Below are positions 1 to 9,533 of a stretch of DNA of 64,000 nt, in pieces. Below the pieces are notes generated by a model. That model did no database searches, had not been told where the DNA came from, and saw only the letters and a list, made by a program, of their open reading frames with translations. A program made the translations under genes and the position numbers. How positions within the stretch are numbered: the first letter of the stretch is position 1; each line of letters begins with the position of its first letter. Source of the stretch: Parabacteroides hominis (GTDB lineage Bacteria; Bacteroidota; Bacteroidia; Bacteroidales; Tannerellaceae); the NCBI RefSeq assembly GCF_014287585.1, contig NZ_JACOOJ010000026.1, positions 10,422-74,421 on the forward strand. Reading direction: 5' to 3'.

Positions 1-771
1 CGCCCGTTTATTAATTACAATCAAAAGGACGAGTACCGTCACGAAGATGATCGTCGACAACGGACGCAATTCCGGTGTCAGCCCTCCTTTGCGGGCATCC
101 GCATAAATAAAGGTCGAAAGGGTTTCCAGCCCCTCGTTGCCGATCGTAAAGATAGTCACGGCAAAGTCGTCGATCGAAAGCGTGAAAGCGAGTATAAAGC
201 CGCTGATCATTCCCGGACGAATCTCCGGCAGGATCACCTTGCGCAACGCCTGGAAAGGGGTCGCCCCCAGATCGAGCGCCGTCTCATAAACATTCTGGTT
301 CATCTTTTTCAGGCGAGGCATCACGCTCAGCACCACGTAGGGCGTACAGAACGTAATATGCGCCAGCACGACCGTCGTGAATCCCTGCGAAACGCCAAAA
401 CTCACGAACAGCAGGAAAAGGGAGACACCCGTAATGATATCGGCATTCATCATCGGGATCGCATTGGCAAAGTTCATCACCTGGCGGGTCCGCGACCGCA
501 GGTTGAAAATGCCGATAGCCGCAATGCTGCCCAACAAGGTGGAGACGGTTGCCGCAATCATCGCGATAGCAAACGTATTCCACAACGCGCTCACCAACGA
601 ACGCTGCACGCCTCCTGTAAACAGCGAACTATACAATTTGGTTGAAAATCCCGTCCAGTTTCCCAAGACTTTCGCTTCGGTAAACGAGAAGATCATAATA
701 ATCAGAATCGGGGAATAGAGCAGCGCCAACAGCAACCACAGATACCCTTTCGCCATCCATTTCGTCATCAT
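1..771 (-). CDS. potC: Spermidine/putrescine ABC transporter permease PotC (3' end cut by window)
   Basis: Inner-membrane permease of the polyamine importer. The 257 visible residues begin MMTKWMAKGY and show several hydrophobic segments plus the permease-ATPase coupling loop (ETALDLGATPFQALRKVILP, the EAA-type motif). Family members are about 260 residues, so only the extreme C-terminus is missing at the window edge. The start ATG overlaps the potB stop (ATGA-type overlap), which argues for translational coupling. Order potA-potB-potC matches the classical operon; a substrate-binding potD would be expected just outside the window (inference). Confidence 0.92.
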   Translation of the reverse strand, partial: MMTKWMAKGYLWLLLALLYSPILIIMIFSFTEAKVLGNWTGFSTKLYSSLFTGGVQRSLVSALWNTFAIAMIAATVSTLLGSIAAIGIFNLRSRTRQVMNFANAIPMMNADIITGVSLFLLFVSFGVSQGFTTVVLAHITFCTPYVVLSVMPRLKKMNQNVYETALDLGATPFQALRKVILPEIRPGMISGFILAFTLSIDDFAVTIFTIGNEGLETLSTFIYADARKGGLTPELRPLSTIIFVTVLVLLIVINKRA

Positions 772-1541
772 ATCACACCTCCCCCTTCGTTTGAGGCATT
801 GTCTTCATCGTTCGTAAAGAGGATGGTAACGCCGATCAGCAACAACATAATCAGGGAAAGCGCCGCGCCATAATTCCACATGCCGTTATAGATATTTTCC
901 TGCACGGTCGTACCGAACAGTTTGATGTTATTCATCGTCAACAACTCGGCAATGGCAAAAGTGGAAACCGTCGGCATGAAAACCATGACGATCCCGCTCA
1001 TCACACCGGGCATCGAAAGAGGCAGGATCGTCTTCATAAAGACCTGAAACGGATTGGCTCCCAAATCCTGGGCCGCCTCGATCAGGTTACGGTCCATCTT
1101 TTGCAACGTATTATAAATCGGATAGATCATGAACGGGAGGAAGTTATACACCATGCCGAAAACCAGCGCCCCCTCTCCCAACGGCAGGTTCAGGAAATCG
1201 AACAGGGCCACCGTAGCCAGCGTACGGATCAGGATATTCACCCACATCGGCAGGATGAACAGCACGACCATCGTCCGGGAGGTATTGAAACGCTCCTGGC
1301 TCAGGATATAAGCAGCCGGATAGCCCAGGATAAGACAGACAAGCGTCGTGATAATCGCAATCCCGATCGAATAGACGAACGTGTTCATCGCTTCGGGATG
1401 CACCATGAACTTACGGAAATTAGCAAAAGTGAATGCTCCGTCGGCATCTGTAAACGCATAGAATACGATCAGCAGCAAGGGCATTACGACAAAAACAGCC
1501 AGAAACAGGGCATAAGGAATCGTCCAGTTCCTTCGCCGCAT
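768..1541 (-). CDS. potB: Spermidine/putrescine ABC transporter permease PotB
   Basis: Second inner-membrane permease of the polyamine transporter, 257 residues from the ATG at 1541 (MRRRNWTIPY). A longer reading frame extends upstream to 1667 but would overlap the end of potA and has no transporter-like sequence, so I use the internal Met directly before the first membrane segment; it lies 16 nt after the potA stop. The coupling-loop motif (IEAAQDLGANPFQVFMKTIL) is clear, and hydrophobic segments span the protein. Forms the heterodimeric channel with PotC and is energised by PotA (known for the family). Confidence 0.92.
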   Translation of the reverse strand: MRRRNWTIPYALFLAVFVVMPLLLIVFYAFTDADGAFTFANFRKFMVHPEAMNTFVYSIGIAIITTLVCLILGYPAAYILSQERFNTSRTMVVLFILPMWVNILIRTLATVALFDFLNLPLGEGALVFGMVYNFLPFMIYPIYNTLQKMDRNLIEAAQDLGANPFQVFMKTILPLSMPGVMSGIVMVFMPTVSTFAIAELLTMNNIKLFGTTVQENIYNGMWNYGAALSLIMLLLIGVTILFTNDEDNASNEGGGVI

Positions 1542-1557
1542 AAAAAACGCTGAGATC

Positions 1558-2964
1558 TTACTTACCACTTCCTTCCTTTTTAGTTGATTGAACAATCCGT
1601 ATGTTTTCGGGAGCGATCGTGATTCCGACCCGGTCACCGTCGTCCCAGACATCATTCGTGTCGACAAAGATATCTTCGTCCCAGTCGGTAAACACCGTCA
1701 GATGATAATGGTTGCCTTTATAGAGGATAAATTTCACTTCGCCGGTCAGGCGTCCGTCTTCCTCGTTGTCTTCCAGGATGACGCGGGCAAAGTCCACTTC
1801 TACCTGCACGGGTGTTTCCGGCTCTATTCCGGGGACTTCCCGGCATTCGAACGTGCAACCTAAAAATTCCACATGCGTGGCATCGACCATCTTGCCTTCG
1901 AACGTATTGCAGATACGTTCCTTTTTCATCACGTGGATATCGAAGGGCTTCACTAACAGGCCGACTTCCTGCCCGGCATCGAAGCAATGGTAATCCTGCA
2001 CCATGAACTCATAGCCTTCCGGCGTCTGCACCATCATTTCGTAGTGAACGCCTTTAAAGATAGAGGATGTCACCGTCCCCGTCAGCATGGCGGCTTCAGA
2101 CGGCTCGAAAATATAAATGTCTTCCGGACGAAGCACGACATCCACCGGAACCTGCTGGCCGAAGCCTTCGTCCACGCACTCGAACTCGTGGCCGGCAAAG
2201 GACACTAATTTATCTTTGATCATCAGCCCGTTCAGGATGTTGCTTTCGCCGATGAAGTCGGCGACAAACGAGTTGATCGGTTCGTTATAGATGTCGATCG
2301 GCGTCCCGATCTGCTGGATCTTCCCTTCGCTCATCACGACGATCGTGTCGCTCAGTGTGAGCGCTTCCTCCTGGTCGTGGGTCACATAGATAAAGGTGAT
2401 CCCAAGGGATTTATGCATCTCCTTCAACTCCATCTGCATATCCTTGCGCATCTTGAGGTCGAGAGCAGCCAGCGGTTCATCCAGCAAAAGCACCTCCGGC
2501 TCGTTCACGATGGCACGGGCGATGGCAACGCGCTGCTGCTGTCCGCCGGAGAGGGAGTCGACATCCCGGTATTCGTAGTCGGTCATCCCCACCATCTTCA
2601 ATGCCTGCTTCACCTTTTTCTCGATAACGGCTGCCGGGAGTTTTTTCAGCTTCAGGCCGAAAGCGATATTATTGAATACATTCAGGTGAGGGAAAAGGGC
2701 GTACTTCTGAAAAACGGTATTGACCGGACGTTTATGGGGAGGCGTTTGCGTGATTTCCTTTCCCGCAATCGTGATAACCCCTTCCGAAGCTGTCTGGAAT
2801 CCGGCTATCAGACGTAACAACGTCGTCTTTCCGCAACCGGACGGCCCTAAAATGGTTACAAACTCGCCCTTGCGGACAGACAAATTCACATCATTCAATA
2901 CGGCCTTGTCCCCAAAGAATTTAGACACATGCTCCACACCAATGATGCAGTCAGATTTTTGCAT
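1558..2964 (-). CDS. potA: Spermidine/putrescine ABC transporter ATPase PotA, with extended C-terminus
   Basis: Cytoplasmic ATPase that drives polyamine import. Walker [10 protein letters not shown] at residues 40-48, signature LSGGQQQRV from residue 138, Walker B VLLLDEP at 158-164 and the switch His at about 196 (THDQEE) are all intact. At 468 residues it is about 90 longer than the E. coli protein (378). The extra length lies after the ATPase domain, where sequence resembling a TOBE domain appears to occur twice ([11 protein letters not shown] near 275 and [13 protein letters not shown] near the end). First gene of potABC; a perfect -7 box (TACCTTTG) lies at 3035-3028. Confidence 0.95.
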   Translation of the reverse strand: MQKSDCIIGVEHVSKFFGDKAVLNDVNLSVRKGEFVTILGPSGCGKTTLLRLIAGFQTASEGVITIAGKEITQTPPHKRPVNTVFQKYALFPHLNVFNNIAFGLKLKKLPAAVIEKKVKQALKMVGMTDYEYRDVDSLSGGQQQRVAIARAIVNEPEVLLLDEPLAALDLKMRKDMQMELKEMHKSLGITFIYVTHDQEEALTLSDTIVVMSEGKIQQIGTPIDIYNEPINSFVADFIGESNILNGLMIKDKLVSFAGHEFECVDEGFGQQVPVDVVLRPEDIYIFEPSEAAMLTGTVTSSIFKGVHYEMMVQTPEGYEFMVQDYHCFDAGQEVGLLVKPFDIHVMKKERICNTFEGKMVDATHVEFLGCTFECREVPGIEPETPVQVEVDFARVILEDNEEDGRLTGEVKFILYKGNHYHLTVFTDWDEDIFVDTNDVWDDGDRVGITIAPENIRIVQSTKKEGSGK

Positions 2965-3027
2965 AGACTATACCCCTTTACCAATACAGATTAAACATAT
3001 TTCTGCTTTTTCTCGTAAAAAGCGGCA

Positions 3028-3035
3028 CAAAGGTA
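3028..3035 (-). promoter_or_regulatory. Candidate -7 promoter box for potABC
   Basis: On the minus strand this reads TACCTTTG, an exact match to the Bacteroidetes sigma-ABfr -7 consensus TAnnTTTG, 64 nt upstream of the potA ATG. No convincing -33 TTTG was seen. Confidence 0.6.
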
Positions 3036-3148
3036 ATAATTAATTGATAATTGAGAGTTGATTTCAGTTTCTTCTACAGATAATATTACGGTGAACATGA
3101 TTACACGCGTACCTCCACGACTCTGTACGAATATATCAGGAAACTCAA

Positions 3149-4453
3149 CTATTTATCTTGTTTTCCGGCAATACCAGGTTTAATATCGCTCCTGCAAAGC
3201 GAAGAGTCCCATTCGGGCAATGCAAATATGATCCATCTGCGACCGTTATATCGGCAGGACGATGCGACGGAAATAAAGAATGCAACCGCCACCAATGCGA
3301 TAACAAACCAGACGAAGGTATTCCAGCCATATCCGGAAAGGATGATACCGGTCAATGAGCCGGCAACACTCGAACCGGCATAGTAAAAGAGCCAATAAAG
3401 ACTGGTTGCACTGCTTTTGGCCTGCCGGGCATTTACGGAAACGATCCTGCTTGCCATCGTATGTGCACTGAAGAAAGCGAACGTCAAGATACCAAGTCCT
3501 GTTATGATCGCCCAAAGTTGCATGACAAGCAATAGCAACAAGCCACCCGCCATCAAAAGGAGAGAACCTTTCAACAACACAGCAGGGCTGTACCGGTCGG
3601 AAAGTTTGCCTGTGACAAGAGAACCGACTACACCTGTCGTGTACATCATAAATATCATGGCGACAACATAATGCGGCAGTCCGAACGAGGAAGATTCCAG
3701 AATGAAAGAAAGATAATTATAGACACTCACAAATGCCCCCATCGCCAAAGCAGCAACCAGAAACATCCCCAGGAATGTGATTTTATTCAGGAACCGTCCC
3801 ATATCCCCTACTCTCTTACGCACATCGACGGAAGAAGGAGCAAAGTTCTCCGAACGTGGAATCTTACAGATAAAGACAATGCCAAGTATCAAGCTGACAA
3901 GTCCGATCGCCAGTGCAGCATACCTCCAGTTGCTCCATCCGGAAAGGAGCGTCCCCATCACCCTGCCTGCCATCCCGCCGACCGTATTCCCGCTCAGATA
4001 AAGGCTGATTGCCAAACCGATCACAGAAGCGTCCACCTCTTCCGACAAATAAGCAAGTGCGACAGCCGATACCCCGGAAAGCACAGCCCCCTTCAAAAAG
4101 TTTATGACCAGTAAGAGCGGAAAATTCCAGGCAAAGGCAGATAATACAGTCAGAGCGGAAGACAGAACAAGCGCAACTCCCATCAGTCTATGCCGTGAAA
4201 GCGAATCGGCTTTGAAAGCAAAGACAAACAAGCCCGCAGCCATACCTATCGTAGATACCGATACGGCAAGGCTGCTCATAGCCGGCGTTATCCTGAAAGA
4301 GGTGCAGAGTTCCGAAAGCATAGGCTGGAACAGATATAACTGGGCAAAAACCGAAAGACCGGACAGGAACATGCAATTCCTGATCAACCGGAAACGCTTC
4401 GTCTCCTTTTCTGCCTTTACTGTTGTATTTATGTGCATAAGATCGTTTTTCAT
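3149..4453 (-). CDS. MFS transporter (YnfM/arabinose-efflux-like)
   Basis: A 434-residue inner-membrane transporter of the major facilitator superfamily with about twelve hydrophobic segments from residue 28 on. The first-half loop (FAFKADSLSRHRLMGVALVL) resembles the conserved MFS cytoplasmic loop, and the protein most resembles the YnfM/YdhP group of efflux permeases. Substrate unknown. The last 35 residues after the final membrane segment are polar and cysteine/tryptophan-rich, which is unusual. It is divergently arranged with a LysR regulator 86 bp away, a layout in which the regulator commonly controls the transporter (inference). Confidence 0.85.
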   Translation of the reverse strand: MKNDLMHINTTVKAEKETKRFRLIRNCMFLSGLSVFAQLYLFQPMLSELCTSFRITPAMSSLAVSVSTIGMAAGLFVFAFKADSLSRHRLMGVALVLSSALTVLSAFAWNFPLLLVINFLKGAVLSGVSAVALAYLSEEVDASVIGLAISLYLSGNTVGGMAGRVMGTLLSGWSNWRYAALAIGLVSLILGIVFICKIPRSENFAPSSVDVRKRVGDMGRFLNKITFLGMFLVAALAMGAFVSVYNYLSFILESSSFGLPHYVVAMIFMMYTTGVVGSLVTGKLSDRYSPAVLLKGSLLLMAGGLLLLLVMQLWAIITGLGILTFAFFSAHTMASRIVSVNARQAKSSATSLYWLFYYAGSSVAGSLTGIILSGYGWNTFVWFVIALVAVAFFISVASSCRYNGRRWIIFALPEWDSSLCRSDIKPGIAGKQDK

Positions 4454-4457
4454 GCCA

Positions 4458-4465
4458 CAAAAGTA
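4458..4465 (-). promoter_or_regulatory. Candidate -7 box for the MFS gene
   Basis: Minus-strand TACTTTTG matches TAnnTTTG and lies only 4 nt upstream of the MFS start codon, so a transcript would be almost leaderless. It sits in the 86-bp divergent region shared with the LysR gene. Confidence 0.4.
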
Positions 4466-4486
4466 TGCAGCAAGAGAATATATACA

Positions 4487-4494
4487 TACATTTG
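4487..4494 (+). promoter_or_regulatory. Candidate -7 box for the LysR gene
   Basis: TACATTTG matches the Bacteroidetes -7 consensus, 45 nt upstream of the ATG chosen for the LysR regulator. The short divergent region should also hold the regulator's binding site. Confidence 0.5.
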
Positions 4495-4539
4495 CGAAAC
4501 GCTATTTTTCGATAGTAATCATTGATAAAACCGATTGAT

Positions 4540-5421
4540 ATGGAATTACGCCAGTTAAGATATTTCGAGAAGACAAGTGAACTCTTAAATTTCACAGAAG
4601 CGGCAAAGGCTTTATTTATCTCCCAAAGCACATTGTCACAACAGATCAAACAACTGGAAAGCGAGTTGGGAGTCCTGCTCTTCGACCGGGTAGGCAAACG
4701 CATTGTATTGACTGAAGCCGGATCATCGTTCCTGCCATACGCAAGAAACGCCATACGCGATGCCGATAGCGGCAAACAGATCATCCGGGATCTGCAAGGA
4801 TTGGAAACCGGATCGTTGCACATAGGGGTCACCTACAGCCTGAGCACGATCCTGACAAAAGCATTGAAAAAGTTTTCCGGGAAATATCCCAACATAAAGA
4901 TCGAGATCACATTTGCCACTTCCGACGAATTGATGGAGATGTTGGACAATAATAAAATGGATTTTATCCTTTCATTTGAGTCGGGAAGTTCGGACGAAGG
5001 TTTCGATATGATTTCTCTTTTTACTTCCAGGTTGTATTTGATCGTGCATAAGACGCATCCCAGTGCCGGCATGCAGGCCGTCACACTTGAGAAACTGGCA
5101 CAGATGCCGTTGATACTTCCGGCCAAAGGGTTTGCCACACGGGAACGGATCGACAAGATTTGCGAACAAAAAAAACTGGAATTGCATGTAGATATGGAGT
5201 TGAACGACGTCCACACGATAATCAACTTGGTAAATACCGGCAACTGGGGAACCATACTGACATTCGCAGCCGCCAGAAATGAAGACGGGCTCGTCAAAAT
5301 ACCGATCCGTTCCGACATAGACCTGTCCACACATGCCGCGCTTTTCTGGACCAAAGGCGCATACCGTAAAAAGTCGGCACTTGCTTTCACGGATATCCTA
5401 TCGGAAATCCTGACATCTTAA
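4540..5421 (+). CDS. LysR-family transcriptional regulator
   Basis: DNA-binding regulator of 293 residues. The N-terminal winged helix-turn-helix is clear (MELRQLRYFEKTSELLNFTE, then AAKALFISQSTLSQQIKQLE), followed by a substrate-binding effector domain from about residue 90. An in-frame TTG lies six codons upstream at 4522, but the ATG at 4540 gives the canonical LysR start and is used here. Transcribed away from the MFS transporter; likely controls that gene and itself (inference from layout). The effector is not identifiable from sequence. Confidence 0.9.
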   Translation: MELRQLRYFEKTSELLNFTEAAKALFISQSTLSQQIKQLESELGVLLFDRVGKRIVLTEAGSSFLPYARNAIRDADSGKQIIRDLQGLETGSLHIGVTYSLSTILTKALKKFSGKYPNIKIEITFATSDELMEMLDNNKMDFILSFESGSSDEGFDMISLFTSRLYLIVHKTHPSAGMQAVTLEKLAQMPLILPAKGFATRERIDKICEQKKLELHVDMELNDVHTIINLVNTGNWGTILTFAAARNEDGLVKIPIRSDIDLSTHAALFWTKGAYRKKSALAFTDILSEILTS

Positions 5422-5472
5422 GACAATGCCGCAATCGCAAGGGGGCCATGACGGACTGTCCGGACGGGGAAT

Positions 5473-5520
5473 TTTCATTTATCCGGCGGATAAGCAGAAA
5501 TACCCTCCGGATAAATGAAA
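5473..5520. terminator. Bidirectional hairpin between convergent genes
   Basis: Perfect 14-bp inverted repeat, TTTCATTTATCCGG at 5473-5486 and its complement at 5507-5520, loop of 20 nt. It lies between the ends of the plus-strand LysR gene (5421) and the minus-strand GH2 gene (5545). The stem has A/T-rich ends rather than a clean U-tract, so termination is an inference from position. Confidence 0.5.
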
Positions 5521-5544
5521 TTAAAGATACCGATCGATCTGCTC

Positions 5545-8025
5545 CTACCGGGGCGCGTCCAATTCCAGGAATGCAGTTGGCAGGCCTTCCGCTTTAACAG
5601 CAATCACACTCTTTCCCCCATTCCGTTTGACACGGATCAGGGCACGTCCGTTATACGCCTGTACCTTGCGGCTGCCGGTCGAGGTTCCGAGATTACAGAT
5701 CAAACGCCCGTCACCTGCAATTTCGAAAGCGACCAGTTTCTTTGAGTTCAGGCAACGGATGCCGTTCTTATCTACCAACTGTACCTGTACCAAAACCGTG
5801 TCTCCCCCTTCGGGAAGCAGGCTCAACTGGCAGGCGGCTTCTTTATCCCATTTAGCAGTCTGGTATTCCTGGCGGAGACTGTCGGAAACTTCCACCTTAT
5901 CCTTTTTCCGGATGCCGACAGCTCGAATTTCATTCATGCCTTCCTGATAGACACAGTTCCAGCGCAGGCCGGCAGCCGGGTAATCCTGGCTATTGCGCCG
6001 TTTCACGCCCTGGCTTATGTTGTTGACAAAAAGTTCCACTTCGTCGCAGTTGGAATACACTAAGATTTCCTTGCGGTCCTCTTTTCCACCCCAGCGGACC
6101 GGCCAGGTGTGACCGTAGATGTGGATCATCGGCTTCTCCGTCCAGTAAGACTGGAAAACATAATAACTTTCCTTCGGAGTAAGGTCGCGCTCGACCACGC
6201 CCTTCTGATTGACATAAGGGACAGGATTGTCGGGACGGACCGGAGTAGAGAAATCCTTGAAAGGCCAGTAAGCCGTACCGGTCAGCCAGGGCATCGTCTC
6301 CTGTTCCTTCAGATGCCAGTCGATCAAGCGTACCACATAGCTCTCCGACCAGTCGCCATCGCGCGAAGCACGGGGGACACCGCCATACAGGGAAGCATCG
6401 CCGGCACGTTCATCACCGCCTTTTCCAGCCTCGATGTTTTTCAGATTATAGAAAGCGTCTTCCGAATGGCGGCGGGCATGGCTGTCGCCTCCCCACTCCA
6501 CATGCAGGAAATGTTTCACCTTCTGCATCTCCTGCTCGGAGATAGACTTATAGTCGGTAAAGACACCGCGATACCAACCCGCCCAGATGGAAGGAGAATA
6601 GACATCGACGATATCGTTGCAAAACTCGCAACGGCGGATTGCGGTCATGCGCGTATCATCCAAGCGGTGAGCCAGGTCGTGCAATTCTTTCATAAAAGCG
6701 CGGATCGCACTCTTATCGAACGTGCTGAAATCGTTAGGCCAATCATTTTCATTTCCCAGCCCCCAGATGATCACAGCCGGATGATTATGATGCTGGCCTA
6801 TCATGTTTGCCAGCATCCGGCGAGCCTGTTCCTTATAGACTTCGCCTCCGAGTCCGCCACGACACCAAGGTATTTCTTCCCATACCAGGATACCCAGTTC
6901 ATCGCAAAGGTCCAGGATGATTCCGGACTGCTGGTAATGTCCGAGACGGATAAAGTTCACGCCCATATCTTTCATCATTTGCATTTCGCGTCGCATCATC
7001 TCTTCCGTCATCGCCTGCGCCACGCCGGCATGATCTTCGTGGCGGTGCGTACCCTGCAAAAGCAGACGTTTGCCGTTCAGGAAGAACGGGCCTTTATCCT
7101 TGAACTCCGCCCGGCGGAAACCGAAGCGTTCTTCAGTCGTAAAAGTCTGGTCCGGTGTCTTTACGGTCAGCTCGCAGGTATAAAGATGCGGCGCATCCAC
7201 ATCCCACAAAGCCGGGTTCTTGATCTTCATCTCTGCCAAGAGGCGGCTGCCCAAAGGCAATACTCCTTCGATCGCTTGGGTAAAGACAAGCTTCCGGCCG
7301 GCGTCGTAGACCGATACGGTCACATCCGCTTTCTTCACATCGTCCGGATTATAGAACGAAGCTTCTACTTTCAATGTCCCTTCTTTCAGGTCGGAAGACA
7401 GGGACGGTTCCAGGCGGATCGTCTCGAAAGAGACTTTCGGCAGATAGACCAGATTCAGATAGCGGTACAGGCCGCCATAGATATTGAAATCGGCCAGGTC
7501 GGACGGGATCATCTCCAGGTCGCGGGAGTTGTCGCAGCGGATCGACAAGGGAACTTTCCCTTTGAAACGCTGCGCATCCTTGCTGCCGAGAAATATTTTC
7601 ACGGCATCCGTTATATCGACATTCCAACTGTCGTAACCGCCCACATGACTACCCACAAGAGTCGTATAGACGTAGACATCCGTCTTTTGCCCGGCCCCAT
7701 CGAAGTCGAGCATGATACGACCGTCCGAATAAGGATTGTCAATCGTCAGCAGGGTCTTATACCAACCGGGGCCTTCGTAATAATTCACGTCGGGATCAAC
7801 TGCATCTTCCGCATTAAAACAGTGGGGCAATGCGACAGGTTTCCAGAGGGGAACAGTCTCCGGACTACCGGGGGCGGCTGGACGCACAGCCTCCCAGACT
7901 CCCCCTAAGTCGCCTTTCAGGTATTCCCAGTTGTCCGTCAGCCGGATCTTCTCCATCGAAGGGACTTTGGCTACGGCTGACAAGACGGAGAACCACAGTA
8001 AACATGAGATAAATAAGCATTTCAT
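5545..8025 (-). CDS. Glycoside hydrolase family 2 (beta-galactosidase-like), secreted
   Basis: An 826-residue exported enzyme with an N-terminal signal peptide (MKCLFISCLLWFSVLSAVAK). Domains in order: sugar-binding jelly-roll (about 30-200), immunoglobulin-like (about 200-305), TIM barrel (about 305-620), then C-terminal beta domains. The catalytic acid/base is E426 in WGLGNENDW and the nucleophile is E510 in HVEWGG, both intact. Family members cleave terminal beta-galactosides, beta-glucuronides or beta-mannosides; the exact sugar cannot be read here. It starts 2 nt after the SusD stop and is the last gene of the susC-susD-GH2 operon, so it probably acts in the periplasm on oligosaccharides imported by that pair. 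Confidence 0.93.
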   Translation of the reverse strand: MKCLFISCLLWFSVLSAVAKVPSMEKIRLTDNWEYLKGDLGGVWEAVRPAAPGSPETVPLWKPVALPHCFNAEDAVDPDVNYYEGPGWYKTLLTIDNPYSDGRIMLDFDGAGQKTDVYVYTTLVGSHVGGYDSWNVDITDAVKIFLGSKDAQRFKGKVPLSIRCDNSRDLEMIPSDLADFNIYGGLYRYLNLVYLPKVSFETIRLEPSLSSDLKEGTLKVEASFYNPDDVKKADVTVSVYDAGRKLVFTQAIEGVLPLGSRLLAEMKIKNPALWDVDAPHLYTCELTVKTPDQTFTTEERFGFRRAEFKDKGPFFLNGKRLLLQGTHRHEDHAGVAQAMTEEMMRREMQMMKDMGVNFIRLGHYQQSGIILDLCDELGILVWEEIPWCRGGLGGEVYKEQARRMLANMIGQHHNHPAVIIWGLGNENDWPNDFSTFDKSAIRAFMKELHDLAHRLDDTRMTAIRRCEFCNDIVDVYSPSIWAGWYRGVFTDYKSISEQEMQKVKHFLHVEWGGDSHARRHSEDAFYNLKNIEAGKGGDERAGDASLYGGVPRASRDGDWSESYVVRLIDWHLKEQETMPWLTGTAYWPFKDFSTPVRPDNPVPYVNQKGVVERDLTPKESYYVFQSYWTEKPMIHIYGHTWPVRWGGKEDRKEILVYSNCDEVELFVNNISQGVKRRNSQDYPAAGLRWNCVYQEGMNEIRAVGIRKKDKVEVSDSLRQEYQTAKWDKEAACQLSLLPEGGDTVLVQVQLVDKNGIRCLNSKKLVAFEIAGDGRLICNLGTSTGSRKVQAYNGRALIRVKRNGGKSVIAVKAEGLPTAFLELDAPR

Positions 8026-8027
8026 AT

Positions 8028-9509
8028 CTATAAATTCGGATTGATCAATGCATCATGTTCCGGACAAGGGAAATATAACCGTTCTTCCGTTACATTTTTC
8101 ACCTTTTCAGGAAAGTTTTCCTGGAAATATTCCTTCATCACCGTCAGATAAGTGCCCCAGCGAACCAAATTGAAACGATAAATCCGTTCATGAGTCGTTT
8201 CAAGCGTCCATTCTTTCCGGACTGCCTGGCGGAAAGCCTCTTTGGACAAACCCGACAAGTGATCCAAACCGGCGCGAGCACGTAATTGATTCACGGCATC
8301 ATAAGCAGCGGCCGTCGGACCATTGGCCTCGTTTTCCGCTTCGGCAAATATCAGCAGGACATCGGCATAACGGATGATCGGGATATACATATCCGTACGT
8401 TTGTTACGCTGTGAGAAGTCTTCGCGGCCTCCATCACACCATTTCTTTCCATGTGGATAGGGGCTTCCGAAATTTTCAGTCGTATAGGTCTTATTATCCA
8501 CCGTACTGACGATTTCGGTCAGGAAGGTTGCTGATTTCCGCTTGTCGTTATCATCAAATTTATCGATATAGGACTGTTTGACGTAGAAGAATCCCCATCC
8601 GGATTCAGATCCGATGCTCGTCGGACGCCATTCGGCTCCGCACTGGTTATCTCCTAACCCGTCTGCAAAATTCAGGGCAAAGATCGATTCTTTATTATAC
8701 CGGTTGTCGACAAGCCAGAGATCGGCATAGTTTTCTTCCAGCTTAACGCCGTAAGCAGCGGCATTATCGATAACTTCCTTCGCCTTAGAAGCTGCTTTTG
8801 CCCACATGGCATTATCTTTGACCTGTTCGCCCGCCATCGTGATATAAACCCATGAAAGCAACGACTTGGCAGCAGCGACAGTCGGACGTTCCGTTCCGGA
8901 ATCCCATTTGACAGGGAGATTAGCCTCTGCATATTCCAAATCTTCAACAATCTTATTATAGATTTCCTTTGCCGGCGTCTTTGCCATGTTATTCGCACTG
9001 GTAAAATCATTCACCGGCGTATCTAAATAAATAACATCATTAAAGATACGCACCAAATAGAAATAAGACATGGCACGCATATAACGGGCTGCTGCAACAT
9101 AACGCATTTTAACCTCATCCGAAACCTTCGAGGCATTCGGAACCTTCTCGATCATGATGTTGGAAGCATTGATACAAGCATAAAACTGCTGCCAGGGCTT
9201 ATAAAGGCTCTCGTTGTCGCTTTGCCAGGTCAGGGAGTTCATTTCATCGCGCGCGACATTGTTGGCTGTTGCGCTGACAACCGCATCGGTCGTCGCTTCG
9301 GCTATAAAGTTAATATGCCGTTCGAAATTATTGCTGCGCCAATAAGAAAGCGACCCCATCAGCAGCATATTACATTCGGCCTCCGTGTTCGGAAGGTTTT
9401 CCGGCGAAAGGAAATCTTTCGGCTCCTCCGACAGGAAAGACTCGCAACTGCTCATCAATAGCATCAGGGAGCACAGCCCTGCAATTGCTTTATTTATATA
9501 TGTATTCAT
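8028..9509 (-). CDS. SusD/RagB-family nutrient-binding outer membrane lipoprotein
   Basis: A 493-residue surface lipoprotein with signal peptide and lipobox ending at C22 (LMLLMSSC). SusD-type features include the N-terminal SFLSEEPKDFLSPEN segment, helical TPR-like regions (AARYMRAMSYFYLVRIF near residue 140) and a C-terminal region with RYADVLLIFAEAENEAN. In the family it caps the SusC barrel and captures glycans. It starts 24 nt after the SusC stop and is followed at once by the GH2 gene. The target glycan is unknown. Confidence 0.95.
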   Translation of the reverse strand: MNTYINKAIAGLCSLMLLMSSCESFLSEEPKDFLSPENLPNTEAECNMLLMGSLSYWRSNNFERHINFIAEATTDAVVSATANNVARDEMNSLTWQSDNESLYKPWQQFYACINASNIMIEKVPNASKVSDEVKMRYVAAARYMRAMSYFYLVRIFNDVIYLDTPVNDFTSANNMAKTPAKEIYNKIVEDLEYAEANLPVKWDSGTERPTVAAAKSLLSWVYITMAGEQVKDNAMWAKAASKAKEVIDNAAAYGVKLEENYADLWLVDNRYNKESIFALNFADGLGDNQCGAEWRPTSIGSESGWGFFYVKQSYIDKFDDNDKRKSATFLTEIVSTVDNKTYTTENFGSPYPHGKKWCDGGREDFSQRNKRTDMYIPIIRYADVLLIFAEAENEANGPTAAAYDAVNQLRARAGLDHLSGLSKEAFRQAVRKEWTLETTHERIYRFNLVRWGTYLTVMKEYFQENFPEKVKNVTEERLYFPCPEHDALINPNL

Positions 9510-9533
9510 TTTATCTTTTTATTAATGGTTTAA

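Noticed and set aside
284..583. 99-codon minus-strand frame at the window start
   Set aside because: Lies inside potC in another frame; the potC frame is open to the window edge and carries the permease coupling motif.
4188..4832. 214-codon minus-strand frame across the MFS-LysR divide
   Set aside because: Would overlap both the MFS start and the LysR DNA-binding domain, and destroys the divergent promoter layout.
6109..7908. 599-codon plus-strand open frame opposite the GH2 gene
   Set aside because: Antisense shadow: the minus-strand GH2 protein has intact catalytic motifs and domains, while the plus frame has no recognisable domain and is His/Arg-rich as expected of a complement frame.
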